Under the pieces are notes generated by a model. It had not been told where the DNA came from. It worked only from the letters and a program-made list of their open reading frames with translations, and made no database searches. DNA of 64,000 nt from Pseudomarimonas arenosa. GTDB taxonomy: Bacteria; Pseudomonadota; Gammaproteobacteria; Xanthomonadales; Xanthomonadaceae. This document shows positions 55,168-64,000 of this stretch, one piece after another (the first letter of the stretch is position 1; every line of letters begins with the position of its first letter). Position numbers and translations under genes: made by a program. The stretch covers positions 1 through 64,000 of the forward strand of contig NZ_JACYTR010000002.1 of NCBI RefSeq assembly GCF_014841215.1, read 5' to 3'.

Positions 55168-56418
55168 TCATGCCAGTGCTAACGCGTCGTCCAGCGTCAT
55201 GGGCTTGCCGAGATAATAGCCCTGCGCTTTTTGAACACCCAACGCCTTCAAGGTATCGAGCTCCTCTTGGCGCTCAACGCCCTCCGCCACAATCTTGACG
55301 CCAGCGCTCGCAGCAAATCCGATCAGCGCCGTCGCGAGAAATCGCCGATTCGGATCACGATCGATGTCCCGCGTTAGCCCGATGTCTAGCTTAATGACAT
55401 CGGGCGACAGACTCAGTATGTGCAGGAAGCTCGAGTGCCCTGCGCCGGCATCATCTACCGCCAGCTGCATGCCCTGGGCTCTCAACGGCGTGAGCGCGTC
55501 CGCGATTTGTGCATAACAGGTGGTTGCGACGTGCTCGGTTAATTCAAGCACGATGCGTTGCACAGGCAATGGCTTCAAGAGCGAGCGAAGACGATGGTCC
55601 AACATCGTTTCGGGGGAGACGTTGATTGACACACGTGCGCGGTCGGGAAAACGCTTGAGACTACCCAAGGCGATTTCAATTGCTTTGAGTTCTAGATCAG
55701 GTCCCAGGCCGCAGGCGACCGCTTCGGCAAACCAGTGGTCGGGGCCTCGCGCTGGACCGTGCTGAAATCGAGCCAAGGCTTCATAGCCGACGATCCGTTC
55801 TTCGATGAGGTTGTAGATCGGCTGATAGACAATGCGCAGCCCATCTGCCGAACGAAGCATGTGCTCAATGCGCGCCCGGGCCTCGATGGCATGGCGTTTT
55901 GCTTCGCGCTCATCGTCAATGCTGTGAGAAACCAATTCAGCAACAGCACGCATAAGCGCCAGATCGCGTTCGCCGAGCCCATGATTTGGCTGCAAGCTGT
56001 AGCAGCAGAACGTTCCAAATACGTCGCCATTTTTGAGGGTGATCGGCACACTCAGATGCGCACCGACTGTCAGTTGCAGGCGGCGCGATAGGGCGTTCGC
56101 TTCAGGCAAATCCGGCACACAGGGCATCAGTTCGGGGAAGCGACCATCGACCACGCGTTGGCAAAACGTGCTTTCTAGTGGGTCGGACTGACCCTGCACA
56201 ACGGGACAATCCGTCAAGCACGAGTCGACCCATCGAAACAGCCGGCGTCCTTGACCAAACTCGGACACGAAGGCGACATCCATACCGAGGTGGTTACGAA
56301 TGACTTGAATCCATCGCTCAAGCCGGATCGCAGCGCACTCTCGTTCGGTCTCGGACCGCCGATTTGTTCCAGACCTGGCCGGACGTAGGCGATTGAGCTT
56401 TCGTATTGGCGCGTCCAT
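55168..56418 (-). CDS. GAF-EAL cyclic-di-GMP phosphodiesterase
   Basis: The start is at 56418 (MDAPIRKLNRLRP) with GAGGAGACC upstream, giving 416 residues. Residues about 20-165 form a GAF sensor (VTLK-like PITLKNGDVFGTFCCYS). The rest is an EAL domain: VGYEALARF, VSINVSPETML, VLELTEHVATT, VDDAGAGHSSFLHI, IKLDIGLTRDID and VAEGVERQEELDTLKALG, ending QGYYLGKPM. The metal-binding acidic residues are present, though DDFG is DDAG and KID is KLD, so activity is likely but should be tested. It breaks down cyclic-di-GMP. It is the last gene of the minus-strand signalling block. Confidence 0.9.
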   Translation of the reverse strand: MDAPIRKLNRLRPARSGTNRRSETERECAAIRLERWIQVIRNHLGMDVAFVSEFGQGRRLFRWVDSCLTDCPVVQGQSDPLESTFCQRVVDGRFPELMPCVPDLPEANALSRRLQLTVGAHLSVPITLKNGDVFGTFCCYSLQPNHGLGERDLALMRAVAELVSHSIDDEREAKRHAIEARARIEHMLRSADGLRIVYQPIYNLIEERIVGYEALARFQHGPARGPDHWFAEAVACGLGPDLELKAIEIALGSLKRFPDRARVSINVSPETMLDHRLRSLLKPLPVQRIVLELTEHVATTCYAQIADALTPLRAQGMQLAVDDAGAGHSSFLHILSLSPDVIKLDIGLTRDIDRDPNRRFLATALIGFAASAGVKIVAEGVERQEELDTLKALGVQKAQGYYLGKPMTLDDALALA

Positions 56419-56530
56419 CAAGGTCTCCTCACTCTCCCGGCTGCTTTCAATTCCTGCGTGGTTGCGGCCGGCGGGCTGGCGTTGTGCTCTTCGTGTCTGC
56501 AACTGGGCACGCCTTGGCATTCGCATTCCT

Positions 56531-56887
56531 TTAAGAGAGTGTCTCGAGCGCGAGCTTTATCTCATCCAAGAGCGTGCTCACCGCGGGGTGAGTGGCGGCC
56601 GACGGATACCCCTGAGCGGCGAGTCGACCAAGCCTCGCGCACACGGCGGCAAGCGCAACTTGCGAGTCGTCGCCCAAGGCCGCGCGCGATGAAGCGAGCA
56701 CCGGACCCAGTTCCCGGGCCGCGGCACTCAACTCCTCCCAGGTAGCACTTGCAAGCTCCGGCCAGTAGCTGGATTCGTTCAGCGACGCATGCCATGCGGC
56801 AGCGAGCGTGATCAAGAACTGGTCTGGCGTCTCTATCACCGAATGCTGAGGATCGTTCAGTTGGGAATTCCCTCGGCGCAATGTCAC
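56531..56887 (-). CDS. Small helical protein coupled to the PAS chemoreceptor
   Basis: A 118-residue acidic, Ala/Leu-rich protein ([40 protein letters not shown]) with no recognised family. Its start overlaps the stop of the chemoreceptor gene by four bases (ATGA), so the two are translationally coupled. It could be a receptor partner or adaptor; no CheW-, CheD- or CheR-like motif is visible. Confidence 0.55.
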   Translation of the reverse strand: MTLRRGNSQLNDPQHSVIETPDQFLITLAAAWHASLNESSYWPELASATWEELSAAARELGPVLASSRAALGDDSQVALAAVCARLGRLAAQGYPSAATHPAVSTLLDEIKLALETLS

Positions 56888-58833
56888 TCGGCGTCAAGTT
56901 TGTTGTCACGCAGAAAGGCCTCTACGTTGGCATGCAAGGCACTGGCTTGTTCATCCAAAGCGCGCGCGGCGGCACTGGCCTCCTCCACCATGGCCGCGTT
57001 TTGCTGCGTAGCATCGTCCAACTGCACAACCGTCTTGCTGACTTGTTCGATGCCGACGGATTGCTCAGCCGACCCCGCGGCAATCTCTCTCATCAACTCG
57101 CTGACGCGATCGATGGAACCTCGTATGCCTTCCATGGTGCGCCCGGCAACTTCCACACGTTGCGTGCCGTCCGCCACTTGTTGCGACGACTCTGCGATCA
57201 GCTGCTTGATATCCCGCGCAGCCTCGGCGCAGCGCTGGGCCAGGCTCCGCACTTCAGACGCCACCACCGCAAAACCCCGCCCTTGCTCGCCGGCCCTCGC
57301 GGCCTCGACCGCCGCGTTCAAGGCCAGAATGTTGGTTTGGAAAGCTATGCCATCAATCACGCCAATGATTTCACCGACCTTCTTGCTGGACGATGCAATT
57401 TTCTTCATTGTCTCCACAATGCCTTCTACAGAGCCCGCGCCCTGCTTCACCTCGGCGGCGGCCTGCGCGGACAACCGGTTGGCTTCGTCCGCCGCGTCGG
57501 CGTTTTGCTTGACGGTGGCGGTCAGCTCTTCCATCGACGATGCGGTTTCTTCCAGGCTCGCCGCTTGCGACTCAGTGCGTGCCGACAGGTCGGCATTTCC
57601 TGAGGCGATCTCAGCGGAGGCCACCTTTATCTTCTCGGCGGTCTGATTGATCCCCAACACCATCTGCTTCAGCGCATTGGCCAGCGCGACCTGCGCCGTG
57701 ACGTCGGTGGCGTACTTGATGACTTTGACCGGCTTCCCGTCGGCATCCAGAATCGGGTTGTAACTGGCGTTCAGCCAGATATCGGTGCCGTCCTTCCGGA
57801 GGCGCTGGAACTGGCCTGTTATTGGCTGGCCGCTCGCCAGCTGCTCCCACATGGCGCGATAGTCGGCACTGCTCGCGAATTCGGGCGTCACAAACCGCCG
57901 ATGATGCTGGCCTTGGATCTCTTCCAGTTGATAGCCCATGCTGCGCAAGAAGTTGTCGTTAGCCGTGACGATCTCTCCACTCAGGGTGAATTCGATGACG
58001 GCCTGTACCTTGCCAATCGCCCGCAATTGGCTGTTCGCATCGGCCGCGCGCGTGCGCTGCGCCGTCACGTCGGTCGCGTATTTCACGACCTTGAACGGCC
58101 TGCCGTCGGGCCCAATGATCGGGTTGTAGCTCGCCTCGATCCATACGCGACGGCCACCTTTGCCGATGCGACCGAATGAGCCAGTACTGGCTTTGCCGGC
58201 ACGCAGGTCCGCCCAGAACGCCTTGTACTCGGCTTTTCCGTGTTGGGCCGGCTCGATAAACATGGAATGGTGTTGCCCAACCACCTCAGCCTCGGTGTAA
58301 CCCATCGTCTGCAAGAAGCCGGCATTGGCCCGGAGAATTCTCCCATCCAAGTCGAATTCGATCACGGCCATGTTGGTATTGATGGCGGAAATTTGGCCCT
58401 CGACATCGTACTCGCGCAGTTTGAGCACGGTGATATCCATTGCAAACTTCACCACCGATTCCACCCTGCCGCTCCGGTCCATGATCGGGTTGTAGGTGGC
58501 CTGCAGCCAGACGTCCTTGCCGGCCTTGTTGCGACGGCAGAACTGCCCCGCTTTGAATTCGCCTTTTTGTAGGTCGCGCCAGAATGTCGAATAGTCGGCC
58601 GAGGCCGCCGTTTCCTTGGCGACGAACATTCGGTGATGCTGGCCGACAACCTCGTGCAATCGATAGCCCATGACTGCCAGGAAGTTCTCGTTGGCCCACT
58701 CAATCGTGCCGGTTGGCTGGAATTCGATCACGGCCTGCGACCGGCACAAGGCCTCGTTTCGCGCTTCCAGTCGTCCGCGCCCAGAGCGGAAAAAGTCAAT
58801 GAATCCGCGCGCGTGCTTCCGATCCGACTGCAT
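56884..58833 (-). CDS. Cytoplasmic triple-PAS methyl-accepting chemotaxis protein
   Basis: I place the start at 58833 ([21 protein letters not shown] upstream) rather than the GTG 12 codons earlier. The 649-residue protein has no transmembrane segment. Three PAS domains follow one another ([59 protein letters not shown]), each with a QHH(R/S)MF/RF motif typical of haem- or flavin-binding PAS of BdlA-like receptors. Then comes the receiver of kinase control: the hairpin tip [20 protein letters not shown]-like segment with [20 protein letters not shown]. BdlA links to biofilm dispersal and c-di-GMP, which fits the EAL and GGDEF neighbours. Confidence 0.9.
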   Translation of the reverse strand: MQSDRKHARGFIDFFRSGRGRLEARNEALCRSQAVIEFQPTGTIEWANENFLAVMGYRLHEVVGQHHRMFVAKETAASADYSTFWRDLQKGEFKAGQFCRRNKAGKDVWLQATYNPIMDRSGRVESVVKFAMDITVLKLREYDVEGQISAINTNMAVIEFDLDGRILRANAGFLQTMGYTEAEVVGQHHSMFIEPAQHGKAEYKAFWADLRAGKASTGSFGRIGKGGRRVWIEASYNPIIGPDGRPFKVVKYATDVTAQRTRAADANSQLRAIGKVQAVIEFTLSGEIVTANDNFLRSMGYQLEEIQGQHHRRFVTPEFASSADYRAMWEQLASGQPITGQFQRLRKDGTDIWLNASYNPILDADGKPVKVIKYATDVTAQVALANALKQMVLGINQTAEKIKVASAEIASGNADLSARTESQAASLEETASSMEELTATVKQNADAADEANRLSAQAAAEVKQGAGSVEGIVETMKKIASSSKKVGEIIGVIDGIAFQTNILALNAAVEAARAGEQGRGFAVVASEVRSLAQRCAEAARDIKQLIAESSQQVADGTQRVEVAGRTMEGIRGSIDRVSELMREIAAGSAEQSVGIEQVSKTVVQLDDATQQNAAMVEEASAAARALDEQASALHANVEAFLRDNKLDAE

Positions 58834-58963
58834 AGCGACCTCCGACTCATTGGAATGCTCGCGGGTCACGGCGATTGACGGTGATCTGGTGTGACCCCAA
58901 CCCTTCTGGTTCTACCGGGGTCACTGCAAAACGCAACCCCTTTGAATAGGTCTACGCTATGCA

Positions 58964-58979
58964 AGTGACATTATTCACA
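58964..58979. promoter_or_regulatory. CRP/Clp-like palindrome 3, upstream of the chemoreceptor gene
   Basis: The plus strand reads AGTGA-CATTAT-TCACA (minus TGTGA-ATAATG-TCACT). It is 131 bases upstream of the chemoreceptor start, within the 325-base gap between two chemoreceptor genes. No other gene is visible in that gap. Clp of Xanthomonadales is switched by c-di-GMP, which makes this site plausible. Confidence 0.5.
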
Positions 58980-59158
58980 GGGCGGCGATTCCCCAACCTC
59001 TGCCGCACGAATACTCAGGCTCAGGAAGCGCGGCGTGAGCCTTCGGCACCCCATCTTTTCATGAACCCGCGAGTTCACGTGCTCCGCTCACCTCAGCGCG
59101 TTTCCGCACGTTGCTCACCACGACCAACGGCAGCACGCGAAGCGGCCGGGCGAAACCC

Positions 59159-61414
59159 TTAAAACTCACTCCAATCGGCATCATGGCTTCCCGCGGCCAT
59201 CGATGGGGCTCGCTTGGGAGGGCTCACTGTTCGTGAGGCATGGTGCTTCCCGCTCGTCGGTTGGCTCACGTGTGATCGACGAGCATGATGACCGTCAGAA
59301 AGCGTGTTCGAGCGTTGCGCACCCACGCCATTCAGCACAAAGGCTGCGACCGATGCATTCAGCTGCACGGCTTGCGTTTCCATCGCGCGCGCCGCAGCCG
59401 ACGCTTCTTCCACCAAGGCCGCATTCTGCTGCGTGGCCTGGTCCATTTGCACAATCGTGGTGTTGACCAACTCAATGCCACTGGCTTGTTCGTCCGACGC
59501 GGCCGTGATCTCGCTCATGATATCGGTGACGCGGCGCACCGAGCCCATGATCTCCTGCATAGTTTGTCCGGCTTCGCCTACCAGCGAGGAACCCTTATCC
59601 ACCGTTTTCACTGAGCTGGCGATCAGCGTCTTGATCTCTTTGGCCGCCTCCGCTGCTCGCTGAGCCAACGAGCGCACCTCAGAGGCCACCACAGCAAAGC
59701 CCCGACCTTGATCGCCGGCGCGTGCGGCTTCCACGGCGGCGTTTAGTGCCAGGATATTGGTCTGGAACGCAATGCCATCAATGGTGCCGATGATGTCTTC
59801 GATACGTTTGCTGGACGCGCTGATCTCGGACATGGTCGCTACCACTTCAGTCACCACCGTATCGCCGCGCTGCGCTACGTCCGCTGCCGAAACCGACAGT
59901 TGTCGGGCCTGCCGTGAGTTCTCCGCGTTCTGCCGGACCGTCGAGGTCAGTTCCTCCATTGAAGAGGCGGTTTCTTCGAGGCTCGCCGCCTGCGTTTCCG
60001 TTCGTGCCGCGAGATCATTGTTGCCTGCCGCGATTTCGGCAGCGGCCGTATTGATGGTTTCCGCCGCGGTCTTGATGCCTGCAATGATCTCCGCCAGCTT
60101 GGTCACGGTTGTATTGGCATCGTTAGCGAGTCGTCCGAACGCGCCGGCGTAGTCCTTTTCAACTCGGTGCGTCAGGTCGCCGCGCGCCAGCGCATCCAAC
60201 ACCGTGCCCACATCGGTCAGCCCGGCATCAGCGGTCTTCATTAGCGTGTTCAACGCTTCGATCATTTCCTTGAAAGCGAACTGATAGCGCTTCTCGTCGC
60301 CGCGGGCACTGAAATCTCCGGCTGCCGCCGCGGCGACCAAGGTTTGCAGGTCGTTGTTAATCGACTGCAAGTTGCGCTTGACCGTGCCCATGGTCTCCGT
60401 GATCGCCGCCTTCTTGCCGGGGAGCTTTTCCATGTCCTGAGAGAGATCACCGATGGCATAGCGCCCCGCCAGATCGATTACGCGCATCTGCACTCCAAGG
60501 TGCGCCGCGACGAGATCATTGACAGCCGTGGCCATGACGCCGAATTGGCCGGGGAATTTGGCCGCATCGATCCGATGATCGATCTCGCCGCGCTCATGTT
60601 CATTGGCCATGTCGATCTGCGCGGAGGAAAATGCCTGCAAGCGCTCTTGCATATCGCGCATGTCGCGCAGGAGGGACGCGCCCGAGTGATTCAACGCGAT
60701 GGGGTGACTCAACTCACCCTTGGCCATCAATTGGACTGTGCGCGCGGCATAGGCGGGGTCGCCACCCAATTGTCGAGTGACAATGCGGCTTAGCCAGTAG
60801 CCGATGCCAAAACAGCCCATCGCGCCGAGCACAGTCGCGACGATCATCAGCGTTCTGGTTAGGGTGTAGGCATCATCCGCCGCCGTGGCGGCGGCACTGG
60901 CGCCGAGTTGGTTGAATTCCTTTAACACGCCCAGTGCCGTATCCAACCGCTGAAAGTGGGTCTTTGACTCACCGCTCATCGCGAGCCGGGCGCCTTCTTG
61001 GTCGCCGCTGTTCGACAGCGCCAATATGTCCTTTCCTGAGGCACGGTAGTCGCGCCAAGCGGCTTGCACGTCCGAGAGATGTTGGCGTTCTTTGTCGCCA
61101 CTGACCAACGGCTCGTATTGGGACAGGCCTCGCTCGAAAGCCGCCGCTCGCTCTTCTTCCTGCGATTCGATCGATCGCATTTCATTCGTATCCGTGGCCA
61201 ACACGTGGCTGTAATGCGAGGTGCGAACCCGAGCCGCGTAATAGCGAAGCTCTCCTGCAAGGTTCACGCTTGGCAGCCACCCATCCGAGATCTCCCGAGT
61301 CTGACCGTCAAGTTCATGTGCCTCATAAACGGCGAACACCGCCACCGTAACGAGCAATGCGATCACCGAACCGAACGCCAAGTTCAAGCGCATTTTGAGT
61401 GTCATAGTGCTCAT
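59159..61414 (-). CDS. Transmembrane methyl-accepting chemotaxis protein with CheR-tether-like tail
   Basis: The 751-residue protein has a first membrane helix ([20 protein letters not shown]), a four-helix-bundle periplasmic sensor (residues 40-185) and a second helix ([20 protein letters not shown]). A HAMP-like region is followed by an additional poly-HAMP/linker stretch of about 200 residues ([31 protein letters not shown]). The signalling tip is [20 protein letters not shown]. The chain ends in DWSEF, which fits the xWxxF pentapeptide that tethers CheR/CheB in high-abundance receptors, after a flexible linker. The ATG has AAAGGAG upstream. Together with the PAS receptor it implies a chemotaxis or related signalling array. 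Confidence 0.92.
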   Translation of the reverse strand: MSTMTLKMRLNLAFGSVIALLVTVAVFAVYEAHELDGQTREISDGWLPSVNLAGELRYYAARVRTSHYSHVLATDTNEMRSIESQEEERAAAFERGLSQYEPLVSGDKERQHLSDVQAAWRDYRASGKDILALSNSGDQEGARLAMSGESKTHFQRLDTALGVLKEFNQLGASAAATAADDAYTLTRTLMIVATVLGAMGCFGIGYWLSRIVTRQLGGDPAYAARTVQLMAKGELSHPIALNHSGASLLRDMRDMQERLQAFSSAQIDMANEHERGEIDHRIDAAKFPGQFGVMATAVNDLVAAHLGVQMRVIDLAGRYAIGDLSQDMEKLPGKKAAITETMGTVKRNLQSINNDLQTLVAAAAAGDFSARGDEKRYQFAFKEMIEALNTLMKTADAGLTDVGTVLDALARGDLTHRVEKDYAGAFGRLANDANTTVTKLAEIIAGIKTAAETINTAAAEIAAGNNDLAARTETQAASLEETASSMEELTSTVRQNAENSRQARQLSVSAADVAQRGDTVVTEVVATMSEISASSKRIEDIIGTIDGIAFQTNILALNAAVEAARAGDQGRGFAVVASEVRSLAQRAAEAAKEIKTLIASSVKTVDKGSSLVGEAGQTMQEIMGSVRRVTDIMSEITAASDEQASGIELVNTTIVQMDQATQQNAALVEEASAAARAMETQAVQLNASVAAFVLNGVGAQRSNTLSDGHHARRSHVSQPTSGKHHASRTVSPPKRAPSMAAGSHDADWSEF

Positions 61415-61915
61415 GCGGAGTAAGCTCCTTTGACGCTAAGTTGGCCGGCGTCGCATCGGCCTTGAGTGTTCGCACACCCAGCGAGTGGTATGAGTTGCCT
61501 TGTTAACGCGCTTGTACCGATTCTTTTGCCTCCAGCGGTTCCGACTGGACGCCCGTCGCGCGGCTGACCTGTCCGGCCCGGCGCTGACGACAAGCCCCGC
61601 ATGCTCCCTAGCCGCAGTCCTGCAAATACCCTGTCTAGTCAGCACCCGGTTGCACTGCGTCCCCCAGGGTGCCCGCACACGCGTGGTTGTTCGCCCCGTC
61701 CTTGCAAGCGCTCATGATCCGGCCGCACCGCATTCGCCGACCGAGCGGCCAGTTCCCCGCGACCACCGTCACTCACGGTGACCACAGCCCCTCCTCTTTC
61801 TACATCGAAGTCTGAAAAATTAAGCCGTCTTGCATAGGATGCCCCTATACAACAGGTGATGCCGTCCGATGCGTGTGCGCTACTGTCCGGATAGCGAAAC
61901 GGTAGGCAGGGGGCC
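61415..61915. other. Divergent intergenic region
   Basis: These 501 bases separate the minus-strand chemoreceptor gene from the plus-strand MerR-type gene. They carry the palindrome at 61830-61852. I see no gene; short frames here lack ribosome sites and recognisable features. Confidence 0.55.
61830..61852. promoter_or_regulatory. Operator-like palindrome upstream of the MerR-type gene
   Basis: TTGCATAGG (61830-61838) and CCTATACAA (61844-61852) form an inverted repeat with nine-base arms (eight matching) and a five-base spacer. It is centred 75 bases upstream of the MerR-type ATG. MerR-family proteins bind such palindromes, often between -35 and -10 elements; autoregulation is the simplest reading. 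Confidence 0.5.
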
Positions 61916-62854
61916 ATGTTTGCGATCACAGATGTCGCTCGGCTAACCAAAGTATCCGCGCTCACCTTGCGCACTTGGGAGACCCGCTATGGCGTCGTGA
62001 GTCCACGACGGGCCACAAGTGGCCTGCGTGGCTATTCCATGAGCGAGGTGCGCCGACTCAACTTGATCGCCGAATCTTGCCGTAGCGGGTTTCGCATCGG
62101 ACAGGTGGCTGCGAGATCAACGCCTGAACTCGCGGTGATGATGCGCGCGCGTCGAGACGCTTGGCGCCCCCAGTATCCTGAGGTGGAGCGTCTAGTCGAG
62201 GCGGTGCGGGTCGGTGACGTGACCAAGATTGAACACGAATTGCATGCCTCATTGGCCCAACGATCGTTGTCCGAATTCGCCGATCATGTGCTCGCTCCCT
62301 GGGCCGCCAAGACGACGCAGGCAACGTGCCCGGCAGGCCCAGTCGCTAGGGAACGCTTGTGGTCCGGGCTTTTGACAGAATCACTGGTCAGGATGGTGAC
62401 CCAGGGACCAACGCCGCAGGTCGCGGCGGCGCATGTGCTGACCGGCGCGCTGGGTCCGGAGAGGCACGGCGTGGGCGCACTCATTTGCTACGGGCTCGCA
62501 AAGCTCTGCGGGGCTCCGAGCATCAATCTCGGTGTGGATCTTCGCGTCGAGGATCTCGTTGAGGCGGCGGACTTGGTGCCCTCGGCACTTATCGCGCTCA
62601 GTTTCGTGGAGGAGGTCTCCGCGCAGCGCTTGAACAAACACCTGACGCAGTTGGATCAGCAACTCCCTTCCGACTGCCGCGTGATCATCGGTGGACGGGG
62701 TGTCTCCGCCATTCAGGACACATTGCTGCCTAGTCGCTGCCTTCGCGTTCGGTCGATCTCAGAGCTGTCCGATGTGTTGCTGCTCTTACTGTCCGAGACG
62801 TATGCCAAGCTTGCCATCCCTGGCTCGGCAGATGAGGCCGAAGACAATGGCTAG
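61916..62854 (+). CDS. MerR-family regulator with B12-binding-like fold
   Basis: The 312-residue protein has an N-terminal MerR winged helix (ITDVARLTKVSALTLRTWET, RYGVVSPRRATSGLRGYSM). A helical linker follows, then a C-terminal Rossmann-type domain resembling the cobalamin-binding module of CarH/LitR-type regulators: GPERHGVGALICYGLAKLCG, INLGVDLRVEDLVEAADLVP, ALIALSFVEEVSAQ and VIIGGRG. The ExH-xxG stretch partly matches the DxHxxG B12 ligand motif, but the central W...EH pair is unclear, so cobalamin or light sensing is only possible. It lies next to chemoreceptor and GGDEF genes and may control them. The palindrome upstream suggests autoregulation. Confidence 0.8.
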   Translation: MFAITDVARLTKVSALTLRTWETRYGVVSPRRATSGLRGYSMSEVRRLNLIAESCRSGFRIGQVAARSTPELAVMMRARRDAWRPQYPEVERLVEAVRVGDVTKIEHELHASLAQRSLSEFADHVLAPWAAKTTQATCPAGPVARERLWSGLLTESLVRMVTQGPTPQVAAAHVLTGALGPERHGVGALICYGLAKLCGAPSINLGVDLRVEDLVEAADLVPSALIALSFVEEVSAQRLNKHLTQLDQQLPSDCRVIIGGRGVSAIQDTLLPSRCLRVRSISELSDVLLLLLSETYAKLAIPGSADEAEDNG

Positions 62855-62890
62855 CGTACCGGGCGTGTTCTATGCCCTGGGGTGCGCAGC

Positions 62891-64000
62891 ATGGCTGGCG
62901 CAGTGATGGACGTTCAAACGGCGTTTGAACTCGGCGCCGTCCTCACGCTGGCATTGGGTGGCGTGCTGATGTTCGTGGCGCGCGACCTGCCACGTGACCT
63001 CCGGGCCTCCGTGCGAAGTTGGACAGCCGGCACGGTGCTGCAAGCAACAGCCTACTTCTTGTTCTCTCGGCAGCCAGCCTGGCCCCAGCTGCTCACCATT
63101 GTCTTGGCCAATGCGTGCTTTGTCGGTGGACTGACCGGGTACTGGCGGGCAGTGCGGCAATTTGATGGGCGCCCTGACCGACCCGCGCTTTGGCTTCCTA
63201 TTGCGTTCAATGTGCCTCTGATCTCTTTGTTTACGTACGCCCTACCATCCACAACGGCGCGGTTCGTCGTGTCATCTGCCATCGCCGCGTGTCTGTTCGG
63301 GTGGACCGGGCTGTCGCTCCTGCGCATTCGCAGCATTCGGCAAAGTGCCAGCCGACACTTGTTACTTGGCATTTGTTGCGTGGCGAGCGTGTATATGGGG
63401 AGTCGTGCTCTCTACTACGGACTCGTCATCGAAGTGCCTTCCGGTCTGCTTCGACAAGGAGCCGCTGCCAGCGCCGATGCCCTCCTCGCTCCGCTGCTGC
63501 CCGTGACGAGCACCGCGGCCTTCCTGGCGCTGTCAATCGACCGAGTGCGACGGCGTTTTGAGCGCATCGCGGCGACCGACCACCTCACCGGATTGCTCAG
63601 CCGTCGGTCGTTGGACGCGGCTGGCGAGAGTGCATTCGCACTGCGCAATACCGAAGATCGGGCTCTCACGGTGCTGCTCGCCGATATCGATCATTTCAAG
63701 CGCATCAACGACGAAGCTGGCCATGCGGTGGGCGACCAAGTGCTTCGCGACGTGGCGAGGGCGCTGCAAAGCCAAGTGCGCGCGGGTGACCTCGTCGGTC
63801 GATTTGGCGGAGAGGAGTTTCTCGTCGTAGCGCGCTTTTCACGGCGGGACGAGTCCCGGGTATTGGCAGAACGGTTGCGCGCCCGAGTTCGCCGCACGCC
63901 AATCAGCGCCAACGGCTGGTCCTTTACGGTCACCGTCTCCATTGGCATCGCAAGTTGCTGCGAGCGCGACACGTGCTTTGAGGATCTCGTGCAGCGCGCC
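62891..64000 (+). CDS. Membrane GGDEF diguanylate cyclase (partial)
   Basis: The gene begins at 62891 (MAGAVMDVQTAFELGAVL; an ATG at 62906 is an alternative) and runs off the right edge after 370 codons. The N-terminal half contains about six hydrophobic segments (for example LGGVLMFVA, LLTIVLANACFVGGL, LPIAFNVPLISLF), a 6-7 TM sensor. The GGDEF domain follows: DHLTGLLSRRSLDAA, LLADIDHFKRINDEAGHAVG and RFGGEEF, an active GG(E)EF signature. It makes cyclic-di-GMP and is 36 bases after the MerR-type gene on the same strand. The C-terminus is not in the window. Confidence 0.92.
   Translation, partial: MAGAVMDVQTAFELGAVLTLALGGVLMFVARDLPRDLRASVRSWTAGTVLQATAYFLFSRQPAWPQLLTIVLANACFVGGLTGYWRAVRQFDGRPDRPALWLPIAFNVPLISLFTYALPSTTARFVVSSAIAACLFGWTGLSLLRIRSIRQSASRHLLLGICCVASVYMGSRALYYGLVIEVPSGLLRQGAAASADALLAPLLPVTSTAAFLALSIDRVRRRFERIAATDHLTGLLSRRSLDAAGESAFALRNTEDRALTVLLADIDHFKRINDEAGHAVGDQVLRDVARALQSQVRAGDLVGRFGGEEFLVVARFSRRDESRVLAERLRARVRRTPISANGWSFTVTVSIGIASCCERDTCFEDLVQRA

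Overview
The window is about 62% GC and looks like a gammaproteobacterial chromosome of the order Xanthomonadales/Lysobacterales (Rhodanobacteraceae-like). The reasons are the rarA-crcB-serS block, the style of the ispG, xseA and yigZ proteins, and several sites of the TGTGA-N6-TCACA type bound by the CRP homologue Clp in this group. The assignment is an inference from gene content; no rRNA is present.

Layout. 1-1331: the end of an integron-type cassette array on the minus strand, with two 91-bp attC-like sites, two one-gene cassettes and the start of a transposase-like gene, but no integrase. 1557-4483: ispG and a PilZ-type protein. 4615-17709: a six-gene plus-strand cluster that looks like an electron conduit across the envelope. 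It contains an FAD/cNMP-binding/Fe-S fusion, a b-type membrane cytochrome, an FHA-membrane-decaheme fusion, a two-domain HbpS/GlcG-like lipoprotein, an outer-membrane barrel, and a decaheme cytochrome with an LVIVD propeller. 17952-38583: mostly ordinary genes: xseA, an acetolactate-synthase/aldehyde-dehydrogenase pair, a Reg_prop/Y_Y_Y sensor kinase, an ECF sigma factor with a membrane partner, yigZ, an MsbA-type ABC exporter, two DUF1566 surface proteins, a STAS/PP2C signalling pair, tRNA-Ser(UGA), a LysR regulator, serS and crcB.

38580-54750 is an accessory island that begins inside rarA. The resident rarA has lost its first third. A second, divergent rarA copy beside it is broken by an internal deletion and by IS3-family debris. 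Beyond lie a two-gene ATPase/HNH module of the Septu (PtuAB) kind and a long minus-strand gene train from 53799 to 45702. That train encodes a sigma factor, an HTH protein, a metallopeptidase-UvrD helicase-nuclease fusion, a double ubiquitin-like protein, an E2-like protein, a JAMM deubiquitinase, an E1-like enzyme and a small two-TM membrane protein. The core is a bacterial ubiquitin-like conjugation system of the Bil type. The regulatory and helicase genes upstream and the membrane gene downstream make it unusual, and it is the best candidate for an incompletely described defence system here.

55168-64000 is a signalling block: a GAF-EAL phosphodiesterase, a cytoplasmic triple-PAS chemoreceptor with a small partner, a membrane chemoreceptor with a C-terminal CheR-tether-like pentapeptide, a MerR/B12-fold regulator with a clear upstream palindrome, and a membrane GGDEF cyclase that runs off the right edge.
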